In this document: piece by piece, positions 40,401 through 50,426 of the stretch | Layout: every line of letters starts with the position of its first letter | How positions within the stretch are numbered: position 1 is the first letter of the stretch | Position numbers and translations under genes: made by a program | Origin: Xenorhabdus kozodoii | GTDB lineage: Bacteria > Pseudomonadota > Gammaproteobacteria > Enterobacterales > Enterobacteriaceae | Assembly: GCF_002632875.1 (NCBI RefSeq) | Contig: NZ_NJCX01000004.1 | Span: 129,913 to 190,955, forward strand | Reading direction: 5' to 3' | DNA length: 61,043 nucleotides | The notes under the pieces: model-generated | The model's input: the letters and a program-made list of their open reading frames with translations, nothing else | Database searches by the model: none | Told to the model about the DNA's origin: nothing

Positions 40401-43400
40401 TGATGGATAATGCGGCTTTAATCAGTCCGGTGATTCCGGAAGCAAAATTCAGGTGACCTATATTTGATTTCACACTGCCAATTCTGCAATAGTTCTTTTT
40501 ATCCGTTGAAAAAGCCTGTTTCAGCGCATTGAATTCAATGGGATCACCCAAATTCGTTCCCGTACCATGTGTTTCTATAAAGTTGATACTTTCTGATGAT
40601 ACATTCGCATCTCGTAATGCAGCCTGAATAACGTCAATCTGACCTTTTGTGCTTGGCGCAGTGTAACCGACTTTCATGCCCCCATCATTGTTAATTGCAC
40701 TGCCGATAATAGTCGCATAAATATTATCCTTGTCTGCTATTGCTTGTTTTAATGGTTTCAGAACTACCATACCAACGCCATCACTAAATACCGTTCCGTT
40801 TGCTTGAATATCAAATGGGCGACATTTTCCATCCTTAGAGTAAATCATACCCTCTTCAAATAAATAGCCCGCTTTGATTGGCAAGGTAATTGAAACGCCT
40901 CCTGCCAGAGCGACATCACATTCTCCCGCACGCAGTGATTTAACGGCTTCACTAACGGCAACAAGCGATGAAGAACAGGCCGTTGAGATAACCATACTTG
41001 GCCCGGACAAATTTAATTTATATGACACGCTCGTCGACATATAATCTTTGTCAGCAACCACCATAGTACTATATTGACCAGCACTGCCTTCCGCCGTTGC
41101 CATTGCCTGCACTAACCATTGTAAATTCCCTGATGCAGACGCATATAAGCCGATTTTTAGCTTATTGTTTTTTACCGATATTCCCGCATCCTGCAATGCC
41201 TGCCAACTGCAAGTATGCATAGCCCGTACTTGCGGGTCCATTTGACGCGCTTCGTAAGGGGTATAGCCAAAGAATTCAGCATCAAACTCACCCGAATGAG
41301 GCATAATACCTTTGGCACGAATGTAATTCGGATTGTCTAATAATGCTGAATCAATGCCTTCGTCAATTAGCTCTTCCTTACTCATTGTGCTGATTGATTC
41401 TTTTCCGTAGCATAAGTTATCCCAAAATTCATGAATATCCTCAGCACCCGGGAATTTTCCGGCTACGCCGATAATCGCAATGTGTTTATCAAATATCGCT
41501 TCCGATTTAATCATGCTTTCAGTTGTATAAGCACTGTCATAAATATCTTCAACGTTTTCATCCTGAACGTTATCGGTGCTGATTGTTCCAAACTGATTGG
41601 TTATATGGTCAGCTAATAGATCAGAAGTGGGATAACTAAACATATCAACAACGGAAATATCGATATTGAGTGCATCAGTTAATCTTTTATTGACTTGAAC
41701 CAGATCCAATGAGTTAGCACCTAATTCAAAAAAATTATCTTCACGGTTAATATGTGCTACTTTTAAAAAGTCTTTCCACACCGAAAGGACAGTTTCTACG
41801 ATTTGAGCTTTGGAAATCGTTTTTCGTTGAGATTTATTGACTTTATTAATGTCGAACGTTTTTAAATAAGAGCTAACCCATTGTGAAAAACGTTTATCTA
41901 AATCACCAGTTGAAACAATAATTTGACCTCTTAATGGTGATTGTAAAACACGCTCTAAAATTCTAATTCCTTCATCAGGTTCGATTAAAAGCTGACTCAA
42001 TGAGGAGCCCAGCGCATCACCCGCATCATTACGTTCGAAAACCCATCCGTCCCAGTTAACACTAATCCAGGGCTTACCTTTCTTGTTTTGTTGCTTCGCA
42101 AAAGAATCAGCAAACGCACTGACAGAACTATATGCAGAAAAACTCAATCCTCCCAGCACCGCAGCAATTGAAGAACAAAGCAGGCAGAAATCCAGCGGCT
42201 GATTTTCTGTTAATTCTGCCAGAATCTTATAAGCCTCAACTTTGGTTTCTAATTGTGGTAAACAGGCGTCCAGCGTTATCCTATTAATGCCCTGAAATGA
42301 GTTTCCTTCCGTGACACCAGCCGCACAGATAATGCCATTCAATTCACCATATTGTTCAGCGATCGTCGCTAATAAACGTTGCATTGCAAACTTATCAGCG
42401 ACATTGGCAGCATAATAAGCCAAGTTTCCTGTACCAAGATCGGAAAGTTTATCGAGCCGCTGCAATATTTCGAAGGATGGCGAATGCGATTTAATAGCTT
42501 GTTTCCATTCATGCTGATCAGGTAATTCCCTTCGTCCGGCAAGTATCACTGTCGCCCGATATTCTTTCAGGAGATACTCTGCAAATAAAAGCCCTAAATC
42601 TCCCAATCCTCCGGTAATAAGGTATATCCCCTGCGGTTTAAGGAGCGAGTGTTCTTTCAGTGGATTTACTGCAAGCCGCTCATAGGCTTGTTTTGAACAA
42701 CCCTCTTTTGTCCGACGAACAATAAAGCGATCATCTGTTGCTAATAATTCTTCAGTTAATATCTCACAGGTTTTTTCAATCGATTCAGTCGTGTCAATTT
42801 GTACTAATCTGGGATGACATTTGCTGACTTCTTGCGTAATGACTTTTACTAAGCCATTGAGCATATTGGATTCAGGTTGTTCTGTATTAACCAGCAACAA
42901 ACGGAAATCACACATATTTCCGACTGTTGTCCATGCCTGAAGCAGAGTAATGGCAGAAAACCATGTATTTTTTACTTCATGGCTTCCCGATAAAGGCCAG
43001 GCAAATATTATCGAATCAGGTTGTAATTGATTCTCTTTTAATTCATTAAACAGCCTTTCGAAATGGCTGACTTCTCCTGCTGACAATGTAATAACATTGT
43101 TCGCAGTGGTGTAATTATCACCTGATAACACAAACCTTACTGCTTTTTCGTCAATATTCATATGACGACAAAGAGGTTCGCACCACTCAATATCTGGCAC
43201 AAAACAGAGCGCCATTTTCACATCAGATTGGCTCGATTTATTTGGTAAGAGAGCATCCTGCCATATTTCACCATAGAGCCATTCTGAAATGTTATTTTTT
43301 GGGATTCGAATTTCAGATACTTTTTCTGAATAATTCAAACTGGCGCCGAAGTTTCCAAGCTCCATATTCTCTGAAATAAATTGATAACCGGGTAAACTCA

Positions 43401-46400
43401 CTCGTTTTGGATTCAGATCTTGGTAAATGGCCGGCCAATTGACGGGTTGGCCTTTCATCCAGAGTTGTCCAAGTAATTTTAATAAATAAACTCTGTCGTT
43501 TTCCTCTTCTAATGGATGACGCATCACATTAATAACAGAGATATCTGTATTTGCCGCAACAATCTGTTTAACAAACGTAGACAGTGTTCTGCCCGGCCCG
43601 ACTTCAATAAAAGTATTCAGCTCAGACTGTTCCAGGCAAGTCAGAATACCTTGATGAAATTCGACGGTTTCACACAAGTGCGAGACCCAATAATCGACAG
43701 AATTTGCTTGTTTTGCCGTGATCCATTGGCCTGTTACATTTGATATGTAAGCTTTATTGGGCTTTTTCCACTTTATCTCCCTCAAAGCCTGTTTAAATTT
43801 CTCTACAGCAGGCTTCATCATTGAAGTATGAAAGGCGTGAGAGGTTTCCAGTAATCGGGTACGGTAATTTTGTGCAATCAAATTCTTCTGAACTTTCTCA
43901 ACTTCACCCTGAGGCCCTGCGATAACACAGGCATTTGATGAGTTTACCGTTGCTAACGTGACTTCATCTGTCAAATAAGGCTCAATATTTTCTCTGCCCG
44001 TTGAAACACTCAGCATCGCTCCGGGCTCACATTCCTGCATGATAAGGCCTCTGATAGCAACGAGTTTCAGGGCCTCATCCAATGTCATGACTCCTGCCAT
44101 TGCGGCTGCAACGTATTCACCAATGCTATGGCCAATCATTGCGTTCATTTCTATTCCCAGTGCTTCCAAAGTCCTGGCAAGAGAATAAGATATGGCAAAA
44201 ATAACCGGCTGGGTAAATTGAGTGTTACGGAGTTTTTCTGCACTCTCCTGACCCTTCTCATCATAGAGTAGTGCGAGTAAATTTATTCCAAATTGCTCTA
44301 ATAGATATTCATGGCACTCATCAAGCTGCATTCTGAAAATACTCAGCTCATTGTATAAATCCCTTGCCATATTGATATATTGAGCACCCTGACCGGGGAA
44401 CATAAATACAATACCCGGTATGTGGTCAGAGGAAATTTCCGCGATCTTGTTTGTCTCTTTAATATCAGATAATGTGGTGTTGAGTTCCTCTATATTTCCT
44501 ACAACAAACGAGGTGCGATATTCATATTCTCCTCTTCCAATCTGGAGTGTATAAGCAATATCAGAAAGCGCCTTTGTATGAACATCTGCACTCAAAAACC
44601 GGTTCAGGGCTTCTGCCGTTTTAATTATCCCTTCTCTGCTTTTGCTTGAAAGCGTGATGAGTTCTGCACGATCCTTCTCGTCACTGGTTTGATCTGAGAT
44701 TGATTGAACGGTCATATGCACATTGGTTCCGCCAATGCCAAATGAGCTCACACCTGCGGTTCTGATATTATTGTTATCTTCCCAATCAGTGGCAGTATTG
44801 ATCAAACGGAACCGCGTACCTTCCAATGATAAATGATGTGCTGTTTCAGTATGGCAAGTGGGTGGGATCTTCTTATTCTTCAATGCCAGCAGTGCTTTAA
44901 TAACCCCCGCAACACCTGCGGCACTATCGGTGTGACCAATGTTCGATTTAACACTGCCAATATGACAAGTTCTGGGATTGTCGCTTGTGACGTTTAAAGC
45001 ATCCTTGATGCCTTCTAATTCAACTGCATCGCCAACCAGTGTTGCCGTTCCATGCGCTTCCAAGTATTCAACGTCATTGGCAGAGAGACTCGCCATTTCT
45101 AAAGATTGTTTGATACAGGCAGACTGCCCGTTTGCATTCGGGGCGGTAAATCCAGCTTTTTCATGACCATCATTGTTAACACCATAACCAACGATGACGC
45201 CATAAATATGATCATTATTTTCAATGGCATCTTCCAGCCTTTTTAGAGCAACCATGCCAATGCCATCGCTGAAAACAGTACCACTGGCATCTTCAGAAAA
45301 TGGGCGGCAATGACCATCTGCGCTATTCACCATTCCATTGACATACATGTAACCGCTTTTTATCGGCACTGTGACGGAAACCCCTCCGGCCAGTGCCAAA
45401 TCACACTGATTGACCCGCAGGCTCTGACACGCAAGTGTGATCGCTAACGCAGAGCTGGAACACGCACTCTGAACGGTCACGGCCGGCCCGGTAAGATTCA
45501 ATTTGTAAGCGATTCTGGTTGTGAGAAATTCCCGGTCATTTAACAACCCAATACCAAATTGTTCGGTGGTGTCTTGCACTTCATCTTTTACCAAATCCAG
45601 CCATGCGTAATTAGAGCCGGAAGAGGCGAACAGACCCGTGACAGGGCGATATTTTGGATTACCATATCCAGCATCATCCAGCACTTGCCACGTTATTTCA
45701 TGCAGCAAACGGAATTGTGGGTCCATATATTGTGATTCACGTGCTGTATAGCCAAAAGCGTCTTTATCAAAATCCAGTGAATGCTCAATAATGCCTTTTG
45801 CCCTGATATAATTTTTATTCTTGAAAATGTGTTCAGGAAATCCTGCATCGATCAGTTCATCATCCGTAAAGAAAGAAATACCTTCTTTGCCAGATAGTAT
45901 ATTTTTCCAATATTCCTGTATGTTATGACTTCCGGGGAATCGGCCGCTCATGCCAACGACAGCAATGGCATGTGCCGGGTAATCATTAAATACTCTCTTT
46001 TTGCTACCTGATGCTTTTCCTCTTGCTGCCCTTTTCGACTTATTGATGATCTTAGCTGGTGCTTCACTGATTAAGCTGTGTATTTTTTCAGAAAGTTTCT
46101 GGCAGGTTGTATAGCGATAAAAATCATTAACTGATAATTTTATTGCGTAATGGTTATTGATCTTTTCGTGTAGCTGAACAATATCTAAAGAGCTGGCACC
46201 GATATCAAAGAAATTATCCTCTTTCGAAATTTTCTTATTTGAAAAATAGACTTTTAAAATATCCAATATCTCTTTAGACAAAGATTTAATATCGATTTTT
46301 TCTGCAAAAATGACATTTTCTTCCTGCTCATCGAGCAGATGACGGGCAGTATCTGGTTTTATTAAAGGTTTAAACTCAATTCGATTCGGAAGTTCTTTAT

Positions 46401-47727
46401 AATTTAAGTGTTCTATCGAAATGGGTTCCATTTTCTCCCAAAATTCCTGGAGAATAAGATGCGCATTGGTTCCACCAACACCAAAGGCACTGACTCCGGC
46501 AGTGATAAGTTCATCAGTTTTACTGAGCCAGTTTTTTGTTTGCGTGTTAACATGAAAAGGTGTTTTTTCTAATTCTAATTTTTTATTCGCTTTATCAAAA
46601 TTAATGGATGGCACTAACGTTTTAAAATAGACACATAATGTGAGTTTTATCAGTGATATTATCCCTGCGGCGGTATCACAATGCCCCACATTTGATTTGA
46701 CGGAACCTATAGCACAAGATTGTGACCCGTTAAAAACCGCTTTCAAGGCGGCAATTTCAATCGGATCTCCCAGTAAAGTTCCTGTCCCGTGTGCTTCTAT
46801 ATAACTAATGCTGTCAGGATCAACTTCTGCGACATCTAATGCAGCCTGAATAACATTTTGCTGCCCCTGAGTACTAGGGGCAGTAAAACTTATTTTGTCA
46901 CTGCCGTCATTATTAGTTGCGCTGCCTTTGATAACGGCATAAATTCTATCGTTATTTTCTATCGCATCACTCAATCTTTTTAGTACAACAACACCAACGC
47001 CATTACTGAACACCGTACCACCCGCGTGTTCATCAAAGACCCGTGTTTTGCCGTCTGCACTATTTATCATCCCTTCCTGATATATATAGCCAGCTTGATG
47101 TGGATGCGTTACGCTGACGCCCCCCGCTAAAGCAACCTCACATTCTCCGGCTTGCAGAGCCTGACACGCTGTATGCACGGCAACTAATGAAGTTGAACAT
47201 GCTGTTTGTATCGTGACTGACGGCCCGCGCAAATTCAGTAAATAGGAAATACGGGAACAAAATGCAGAGTCATTTAATGTTGCGATATGGAACTGTTCTG
47301 CCGCAGAACTGAATTCCGTATTTAATGTTTTAAGCCATGACCACTGATTAGCTGCTCCTGCGTAAACACCAATTTCTCCCGGATAATTTTTGGCATCAAT
47401 GCCAGCATGGTTAAGTGCCTGCCAACAAGTTTCAATCATCAAACGCGTTTGCGGGTCCATTTTTTCTGCATCTGAGTAATTAATTGCAAAATAATCGGCT
47501 GCAAAATGATATGGATTGTTGATTACACCTTTGGCTGGAACATAATTTTCATGTAAATATTCTTCAGCCGATACGCCATTATTTTCTAATATTTCTTGCG
47601 TGAATCTGCTAATACCTTCTTTTCCATCACGGAGCATTTCCCAAAAATCATGTACGTTATCTGCACCAGGGAACTGACCTGCCATTCCAACTATGGCAAT
47701 TTCAAGACCAGTAAGATTATTTACCAT
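37456..47727 (-). CDS. xcnF: Type I polyketide synthase XcnF, three modules and a terminal papain-like domain
   Basis: This encodes 3423 residues. Module 1: KS (C177 in TACSTS) and ACP (LGASS-like IGASSLDIV near 511), with no AT. Module 2: KS (C756), AT (S1201 in GHSIGEY; HAFH, malonyl type), KR (GGLGDLG near 1704, SFSAY near 1865), ACP (LGANS near 2005). Module 3: KS (near 2250), AT (GHSLGEY near 2693; RAFH instead of HAFH), ACP (LGGSS near 3022). Residues about 3070-3423 are a separate domain with YASCLYSA (C3091), PHVFVLVG (H3224) and IYDG (D3240), resembling the BtrH N-terminal fold. Inference: it adds the last three malonates; KR use matches the aromatic ring. AAGG precedes the ATG. Confidence 0.93.
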   Translation of the reverse strand: MVNNLTGLEIAIVGMAGQFPGADNVHDFWEMLRDGKEGISRFTQEILENNGVSAEEYLHENYVPAKGVINNPYHFAADYFAINYSDAEKMDPQTRLMIETCWQALNHAGIDAKNYPGEIGVYAGAANQWSWLKTLNTEFSSAAEQFHIATLNDSAFCSRISYLLNLRGPSVTIQTACSTSLVAVHTACQALQAGECEVALAGGVSVTHPHQAGYIYQEGMINSADGKTRVFDEHAGGTVFSNGVGVVVLKRLSDAIENNDRIYAVIKGSATNNDGSDKISFTAPSTQGQQNVIQAALDVAEVDPDSISYIEAHGTGTLLGDPIEIAALKAVFNGSQSCAIGSVKSNVGHCDTAAGIISLIKLTLCVYFKTLVPSINFDKANKKLELEKTPFHVNTQTKNWLSKTDELITAGVSAFGVGGTNAHLILQEFWEKMEPISIEHLNYKELPNRIEFKPLIKPDTARHLLDEQEENVIFAEKIDIKSLSKEILDILKVYFSNKKISKEDNFFDIGASSLDIVQLHEKINNHYAIKLSVNDFYRYTTCQKLSEKIHSLISEAPAKIINKSKRAARGKASGSKKRVFNDYPAHAIAVVGMSGRFPGSHNIQEYWKNILSGKEGISFFTDDELIDAGFPEHIFKNKNYIRAKGIIEHSLDFDKDAFGYTARESQYMDPQFRLLHEITWQVLDDAGYGNPKYRPVTGLFASSGSNYAWLDLVKDEVQDTTEQFGIGLLNDREFLTTRIAYKLNLTGPAVTVQSACSSSALAITLACQSLRVNQCDLALAGGVSVTVPIKSGYMYVNGMVNSADGHCRPFSEDASGTVFSDGIGMVALKRLEDAIENNDHIYGVIVGYGVNNDGHEKAGFTAPNANGQSACIKQSLEMASLSANDVEYLEAHGTATLVGDAVELEGIKDALNVTSDNPRTCHIGSVKSNIGHTDSAAGVAGVIKALLALKNKKIPPTCHTETAHHLSLEGTRFRLINTATDWEDNNNIRTAGVSSFGIGGTNVHMTVQSISDQTSDEKDRAELITLSSKSREGIIKTAEALNRFLSADVHTKALSDIAYTLQIGRGEYEYRTSFVVGNIEELNTTLSDIKETNKIAEISSDHIPGIVFMFPGQGAQYINMARDLYNELSIFRMQLDECHEYLLEQFGINLLALLYDEKGQESAEKLRNTQFTQPVIFAISYSLARTLEALGIEMNAMIGHSIGEYVAAAMAGVMTLDEALKLVAIRGLIMQECEPGAMLSVSTGRENIEPYLTDEVTLATVNSSNACVIAGPQGEVEKVQKNLIAQNYRTRLLETSHAFHTSMMKPAVEKFKQALREIKWKKPNKAYISNVTGQWITAKQANSVDYWVSHLCETVEFHQGILTCLEQSELNTFIEVGPGRTLSTFVKQIVAANTDISVINVMRHPLEEENDRVYLLKLLGQLWMKGQPVNWPAIYQDLNPKRVSLPGYQFISENMELGNFGASLNYSEKVSEIRIPKNNISEWLYGEIWQDALLPNKSSQSDVKMALCFVPDIEWCEPLCRHMNIDEKAVRFVLSGDNYTTANNVITLSAGEVSHFERLFNELKENQLQPDSIIFAWPLSGSHEVKNTWFSAITLLQAWTTVGNMCDFRLLLVNTEQPESNMLNGLVKVITQEVSKCHPRLVQIDTTESIEKTCEILTEELLATDDRFIVRRTKEGCSKQAYERLAVNPLKEHSLLKPQGIYLITGGLGDLGLLFAEYLLKEYRATVILAGRRELPDQHEWKQAIKSHSPSFEILQRLDKLSDLGTGNLAYYAANVADKFAMQRLLATIAEQYGELNGIICAAGVTEGNSFQGINRITLDACLPQLETKVEAYKILAELTENQPLDFCLLCSSIAAVLGGLSFSAYSSVSAFADSFAKQQNKKGKPWISVNWDGWVFERNDAGDALGSSLSQLLIEPDEGIRILERVLQSPLRGQIIVSTGDLDKRFSQWVSSYLKTFDINKVNKSQRKTISKAQIVETVLSVWKDFLKVAHINREDNFFELGANSLDLVQVNKRLTDALNIDISVVDMFSYPTSDLLADHITNQFGTISTDNVQDENVEDIYDSAYTTESMIKSEAIFDKHIAIIGVAGKFPGAEDIHEFWDNLCYGKESISTMSKEELIDEGIDSALLDNPNYIRAKGIMPHSGEFDAEFFGYTPYEARQMDPQVRAMHTCSWQALQDAGISVKNNKLKIGLYASASGNLQWLVQAMATAEGSAGQYSTMVVADKDYMSTSVSYKLNLSGPSMVISTACSSSLVAVSEAVKSLRAGECDVALAGGVSITLPIKAGYLFEEGMIYSKDGKCRPFDIQANGTVFSDGVGMVVLKPLKQAIADKDNIYATIIGSAINNDGGMKVGYTAPSTKGQIDVIQAALRDANVSSESINFIETHGTGTNLGDPIEFNALKQAFSTDKKNYCRIGSVKSNIGHLNFASGITGLIKAALSIKHRVLPPTINFARPNKEMDITNSPFIVNNQYTELRDSKNPIRAGVSSFGLGGTNVHIVLEEFQADQSKPSRQNVNNRLPLILSAPDEKSLQSYKKQLKQVIQSDNQQLNVSDITYSLMLREPMASQFVATVNNRDELIQALSSTEKDNINISLGIKRKVVFLFPGQGAQYRAMGQDFYNNNVLFKQWCDKGFLIANDYCTTDLKALLINSSQDEHVYETEFVQPLLFIIEYALAQVLKSYGITPDVMIGHSLGEYVAATLAGVFSYEDAVRIICIRGQCMQSTEAAAMLAVMSSTEKVKEIITEDIEIALDNSSELCVVAGSDDGIMQFEEICRGLLIKTKRLEIKRAFHTCYMDPVLDKYGQAFSEITLNKPQIDFISNVTGTWVDNNKVITSDYWVNHIRQPVRFKQSIAAILEDEKCLFIEVGPGSGLSTFVQNHSDYGVNHACISWQSHKTRDMSHHNELIEKLALISLHGIDVNWQQEINVQQPELIHLPPTPIRGKAYPTDIKRLQALFSGNSPQLVETGERKEEHAKVTNTIRATNTNINLLVQERDRVITELGSIWKRILGIDSVENSDDFISLGGSSLSAVQVVAKAKAINLPINMNMLLSGQTLAEISQVLDNDLKIEYNSWKFNENFSPELYPTYASCLYSAVRETLRHNHHLDCDNAIMQVSDGSHLIGIVLQQAENKVKLSNQEVNFGNMLGWPSLEESYAFSYAKKFFEDYESYQSYCEKELSLGNVVIVTGSDYYLPFSPSYGLSEAEYIARPLFQDIVLEDETIPHVFVLVGKTDSGYQIYDGSFQYFGEISKQEFEKTVIGFKGLDFMKSHEVFNKSRPYLVITINCDGDFPDSREQKELILNSLINDFRRKEEVKYNENEFSCYIGLAAIEKLIETPELLTNSTANDLEEIFKRWNNQINSLRSFLILVRPEHAEQLESSFSFINGRMKELIASCQDNDHDRNRLNCLNLIKSELDSVIDLLG

Positions 47728-47935
47728 AATTAACCTTTATTATAATCATTTGCTAATGAAAAGAGATAGCTTATTCAATTTAAATAATCAATCATTTCTA
47801 TAAAGAAGAAAATGATATATTGGCTCAAGGCATCAAATTCATTACGAATTTAAGCATTCAGATTTCCCCGGATTAGTTTATATATCTAATTTTTAATTTT
47901 CGGGATTTGCTGATAGATTCGTACTCTTATAGATA

Positions 47936-49087
47936 TCACTCAATAATCGAATTTTTTCTATAAAAACTACGCAAGGCATGTTGCGAGATTATCATTTGAT
48001 GAATTTGATTAGTTCCTTCAATAATTTCCAGAACCTTGGCTTCACGATATAACCTTTCTACCGGATAGCGGCTGGATAGTCCATTTCCTCCGAGAACCTG
48101 AACAGCGTTATTGGTAACCAACATAGCGACTGCCGAGCTATTATATTTCGCTATATTCGTTTCCATAATGGCCTTGTGATCACCCTGATTTCTTAAATAG
48201 CCAATCTTTTCACAAGTGGCTTTTGCGGCATAAAATGCCGTAGCTGAATCAGCAATGATGCCTTGAATTAGTTGATGCTGGGCGATTTTTTGGCCGAATT
48301 GTTGCCTCTTACGCGCATAAGTCACCATCTCTTCCAACGCGGCATGGGCAATAGCAACCCCCGCCCAGGCGATACTGTAACGACCAAAATAGAGGGCTGT
48401 ATTAGCGACAAAGCTAAACCCTTCACCCTCACGCCCGACTAAACTCTCTTTTGGTATTTCTACATTATCAAAATAAAGTTCTGATAAATAAGCACCACGG
48501 CTTGCCATCAAATCCAGCATTGGTTTTCTCGTTAACCCTTTCACCCCAAATTCGACGATGAATGCACTCACTTTTTCTTCGCAACGGGCAAATACGAGGA
48601 ATAAATCAGCAATCCCTGAATAAGTAATCCATTTTTTGCTGCCATTAATTCTGAACCCATCTTCTGTCACTTCATACTTTGTTTTGATGGCATTAGCATC
48701 AGAGCCAGCTTCCAGTTCAGATAAGGCAAAACATGCGATTTTTTCACCTTTCGCCATTGGCGGTAAATATTTTTCTTTTTGCGATTGGCTTCCTAGTTTT
48801 GCAAGCGTTTCACCCACTAAGCTTGTGTGAACCGTTAATAATGCGCGTGTTGAATTACATCCTTTACCGATTTCTTCAGTCAAATAACCATAAGAAAGCG
48901 GGTCCATACCTTGCCCGCCATATTCTTTGGGCAACATCGCGCCTAAAAAGCCCTGCGCTCCCATTTCAGTGATAATTTCACCGGGCACTTTACCCTGCTT
49001 ATCAATTAAAGTTGCGGCTGGTCTTAATACATTATCTGAAAATTGCTTTGCAGCTTCCACCAAAGAATGGAGTTCATGTCCCATCAT
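47936..49087 (-). CDS. xcnE: Acyl-CoA dehydrogenase-like enzyme for hydroxymalonyl-ACP, XcnE
   Basis: This encodes 383 residues of the FAD-dependent acyl-CoA dehydrogenase family: CFALSELEAGSDA, WITYSGIADLF, RKRQQFGQKIAQHQ and the C-terminal EIIEGTNQIHQMII. In the FkbI/ZmaE role it oxidises the 2-hydroxy-3-oxopropionyl or glyceryl unit on the carrier protein. It starts seven bases after the ACP gene. The letter E is given by gene order. Confidence 0.88.
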   Translation of the reverse strand: MMGHELHSLVEAAKQFSDNVLRPAATLIDKQGKVPGEIITEMGAQGFLGAMLPKEYGGQGMDPLSYGYLTEEIGKGCNSTRALLTVHTSLVGETLAKLGSQSQKEKYLPPMAKGEKIACFALSELEAGSDANAIKTKYEVTEDGFRINGSKKWITYSGIADLFLVFARCEEKVSAFIVEFGVKGLTRKPMLDLMASRGAYLSELYFDNVEIPKESLVGREGEGFSFVANTALYFGRYSIAWAGVAIAHAALEEMVTYARKRQQFGQKIAQHQLIQGIIADSATAFYAAKATCEKIGYLRNQGDHKAIMETNIAKYNSSAVAMLVTNNAVQVLGGNGLSSRYPVERLYREAKVLEIIEGTNQIHQMIISQHALRSFYRKNSIIE

Positions 49088-49094
49088 ATAAACC

Positions 49095-49358
49095 TTACTC
49101 TCTTATTTTATTAATTAAGTTCAGCATTGAGTTGATTGAAACAAAATTTTCACGTTCTATATATTCATCCGGTACGGTTATAGAACATTTTTCCTCAATA
49201 AAACAAAGTAAACGCATGGCAAAAAGTGAATTGACCAAACCACTTGTAAATATATTAGTATCATCCGACAACTCAACATCATCATCAAATACAGAGATAT
49301 TATTTTCAATAAATTCACGAATTTCTTTGGCGATTGCATCCAGATCTTTCATTATCAT
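49095..49358 (-). CDS. xcnD: Stand-alone acyl carrier protein for hydroxymalonyl unit, XcnD
   Basis: This encodes 87 residues. The phosphopantetheine site is the Ser in SGLVNSLFAM, the form typical of FkbJ/ZmaD carriers. It holds the glycerate-derived unit while the neighbouring enzymes oxidise it to hydroxymalonyl. Two near starts exist (49358 and 49352); the second has AGGA at better spacing. It sits tightly between the FkbH-like and dehydrogenase genes. Confidence 0.88.
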   Translation of the reverse strand: MIMKDLDAIAKEIREFIENNISVFDDDVELSDDTNIFTSGLVNSLFAMRLLCFIEEKCSITVPDEYIERENFVSINSMLNLINKIRE

Positions 49359-49364
49359 ATCCTA

Positions 49365-50426
49365 TTAATTTATAATGACATCAACATAGTAAGGGAAGTC
49401 AGGTACTTGCTCTAATTCATTTTCGAAGAGCATCGTCTCATCAGCGAGTTTTTCTATTTCTTTAAACCCTGAGAATTGGTAAGTCACAAACATTTGCCGA
49501 TTACGAGGCGTACGTCTGAATTCAGCATACAATTTATGCCCTTTTGCTTTTGCCTGCTGCATAATATAGGTCAATGCTATGCTGCCCACTCCACGGGAAA
49601 GCGTTCTACAGGACATTAATAATAATTTAATATAGTCAATCTCTTCTTTATAGTGTACTAATGCCAGACCTATCTTCCCGTAAGAGCCATATTTATCCAC
49701 TAATTCAAAAACAAATACACCATAATCATCTGAGTGAATTAATTCATTTAATTCTTCTCTACTGTAAGTTATGCCTGTTGAGTTAAGCTGATTAGTCCGT
49801 TGTGTCAGTTCCTCAGCCCGGAGGAGATCTTCGTGTTTGGCTTTATCGATATAAAACTTCATATTGAGTTGGCTAAGGAATTCTTCTGATGTACCAATAA
49901 ATTCATCTTCCTCTTCTTTACGCAGAATATCTTCTTGGTAGCGCTGCCTTCTTAATTTTGCATCATCCGATATTTCCATATTGGCAATTCGCGGCAAATG
50001 AAGTATTGATTGATATTCCAAGGCATCAATACAAGTGACTTCCGGCAATTTAGCATTAACTTCATCCCTTTCTAAAATCTGATCATCAACAAAAATAAAT
50101 GTATCCGCTGAGATATTTAAATTTCTCTGAATATTTTCAATCGAGGAAGATTTAGCACCCCAATGAATTTGAGGATAAATAAAATAGTGTTTTAACTTAA
50201 ACTTACTCAGCATATCCAAAGCATCAGACGCTTCATTCCTGCTTGCTATTGACTGCAAAATACCCATTTGATCCAACTGGTCGATGATTTTTTCTATTCC
50301 TGGCTTTAAATTAAGATCATCCCCCTCAGAAAGAACCCCATCCCATATAGTATTGTCTAAATCCCAGATGATACATTTTACCGGTGTATCACTGCTTACT
50401 GGCTTATTTGCTAAGTCATCCATCAT
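49365..50426 (-). CDS. xcnC: FkbH-like glyceryl-ACP synthase, XcnC
   Basis: This encodes 353 residues. The HAD-type site WDLDNTIWDGVL is near the N terminus, with FVDDQILERDEV further on; the second half resembles a GNAT fold (GSYGKIGLALVHY, LMSCRTLSRGVG). FkbH proteins take 1,3-bisphosphoglycerate, remove phosphate and load D-glyceryl on the ACP. Its start overlaps the xcnB stop (50426), so the two are coupled. No FkbG-type methyltransferase is near, so the unit should stay hydroxymalonyl rather than methoxymalonyl. Confidence 0.9.
   Translation of the reverse strand: MMDDLANKPVSSDTPVKCIIWDLDNTIWDGVLSEGDDLNLKPGIEKIIDQLDQMGILQSIASRNEASDALDMLSKFKLKHYFIYPQIHWGAKSSSIENIQRNLNISADTFIFVDDQILERDEVNAKLPEVTCIDALEYQSILHLPRIANMEISDDAKLRRQRYQEDILRKEEEDEFIGTSEEFLSQLNMKFYIDKAKHEDLLRAEELTQRTNQLNSTGITYSREELNELIHSDDYGVFVFELVDKYGSYGKIGLALVHYKEEIDYIKLLLMSCRTLSRGVGSIALTYIMQQAKAKGHKLYAEFRRTPRNRQMFVTYQFSGFKEIEKLADETMLFENELEQVPDFPYYVDVIIN

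Noticed and set aside
37456-47727. KS repeats of XcnF as assembly duplication
   Set aside because: The three KS copies are clearly diverged in sequence, so they are natural modules and not a duplication artefact.
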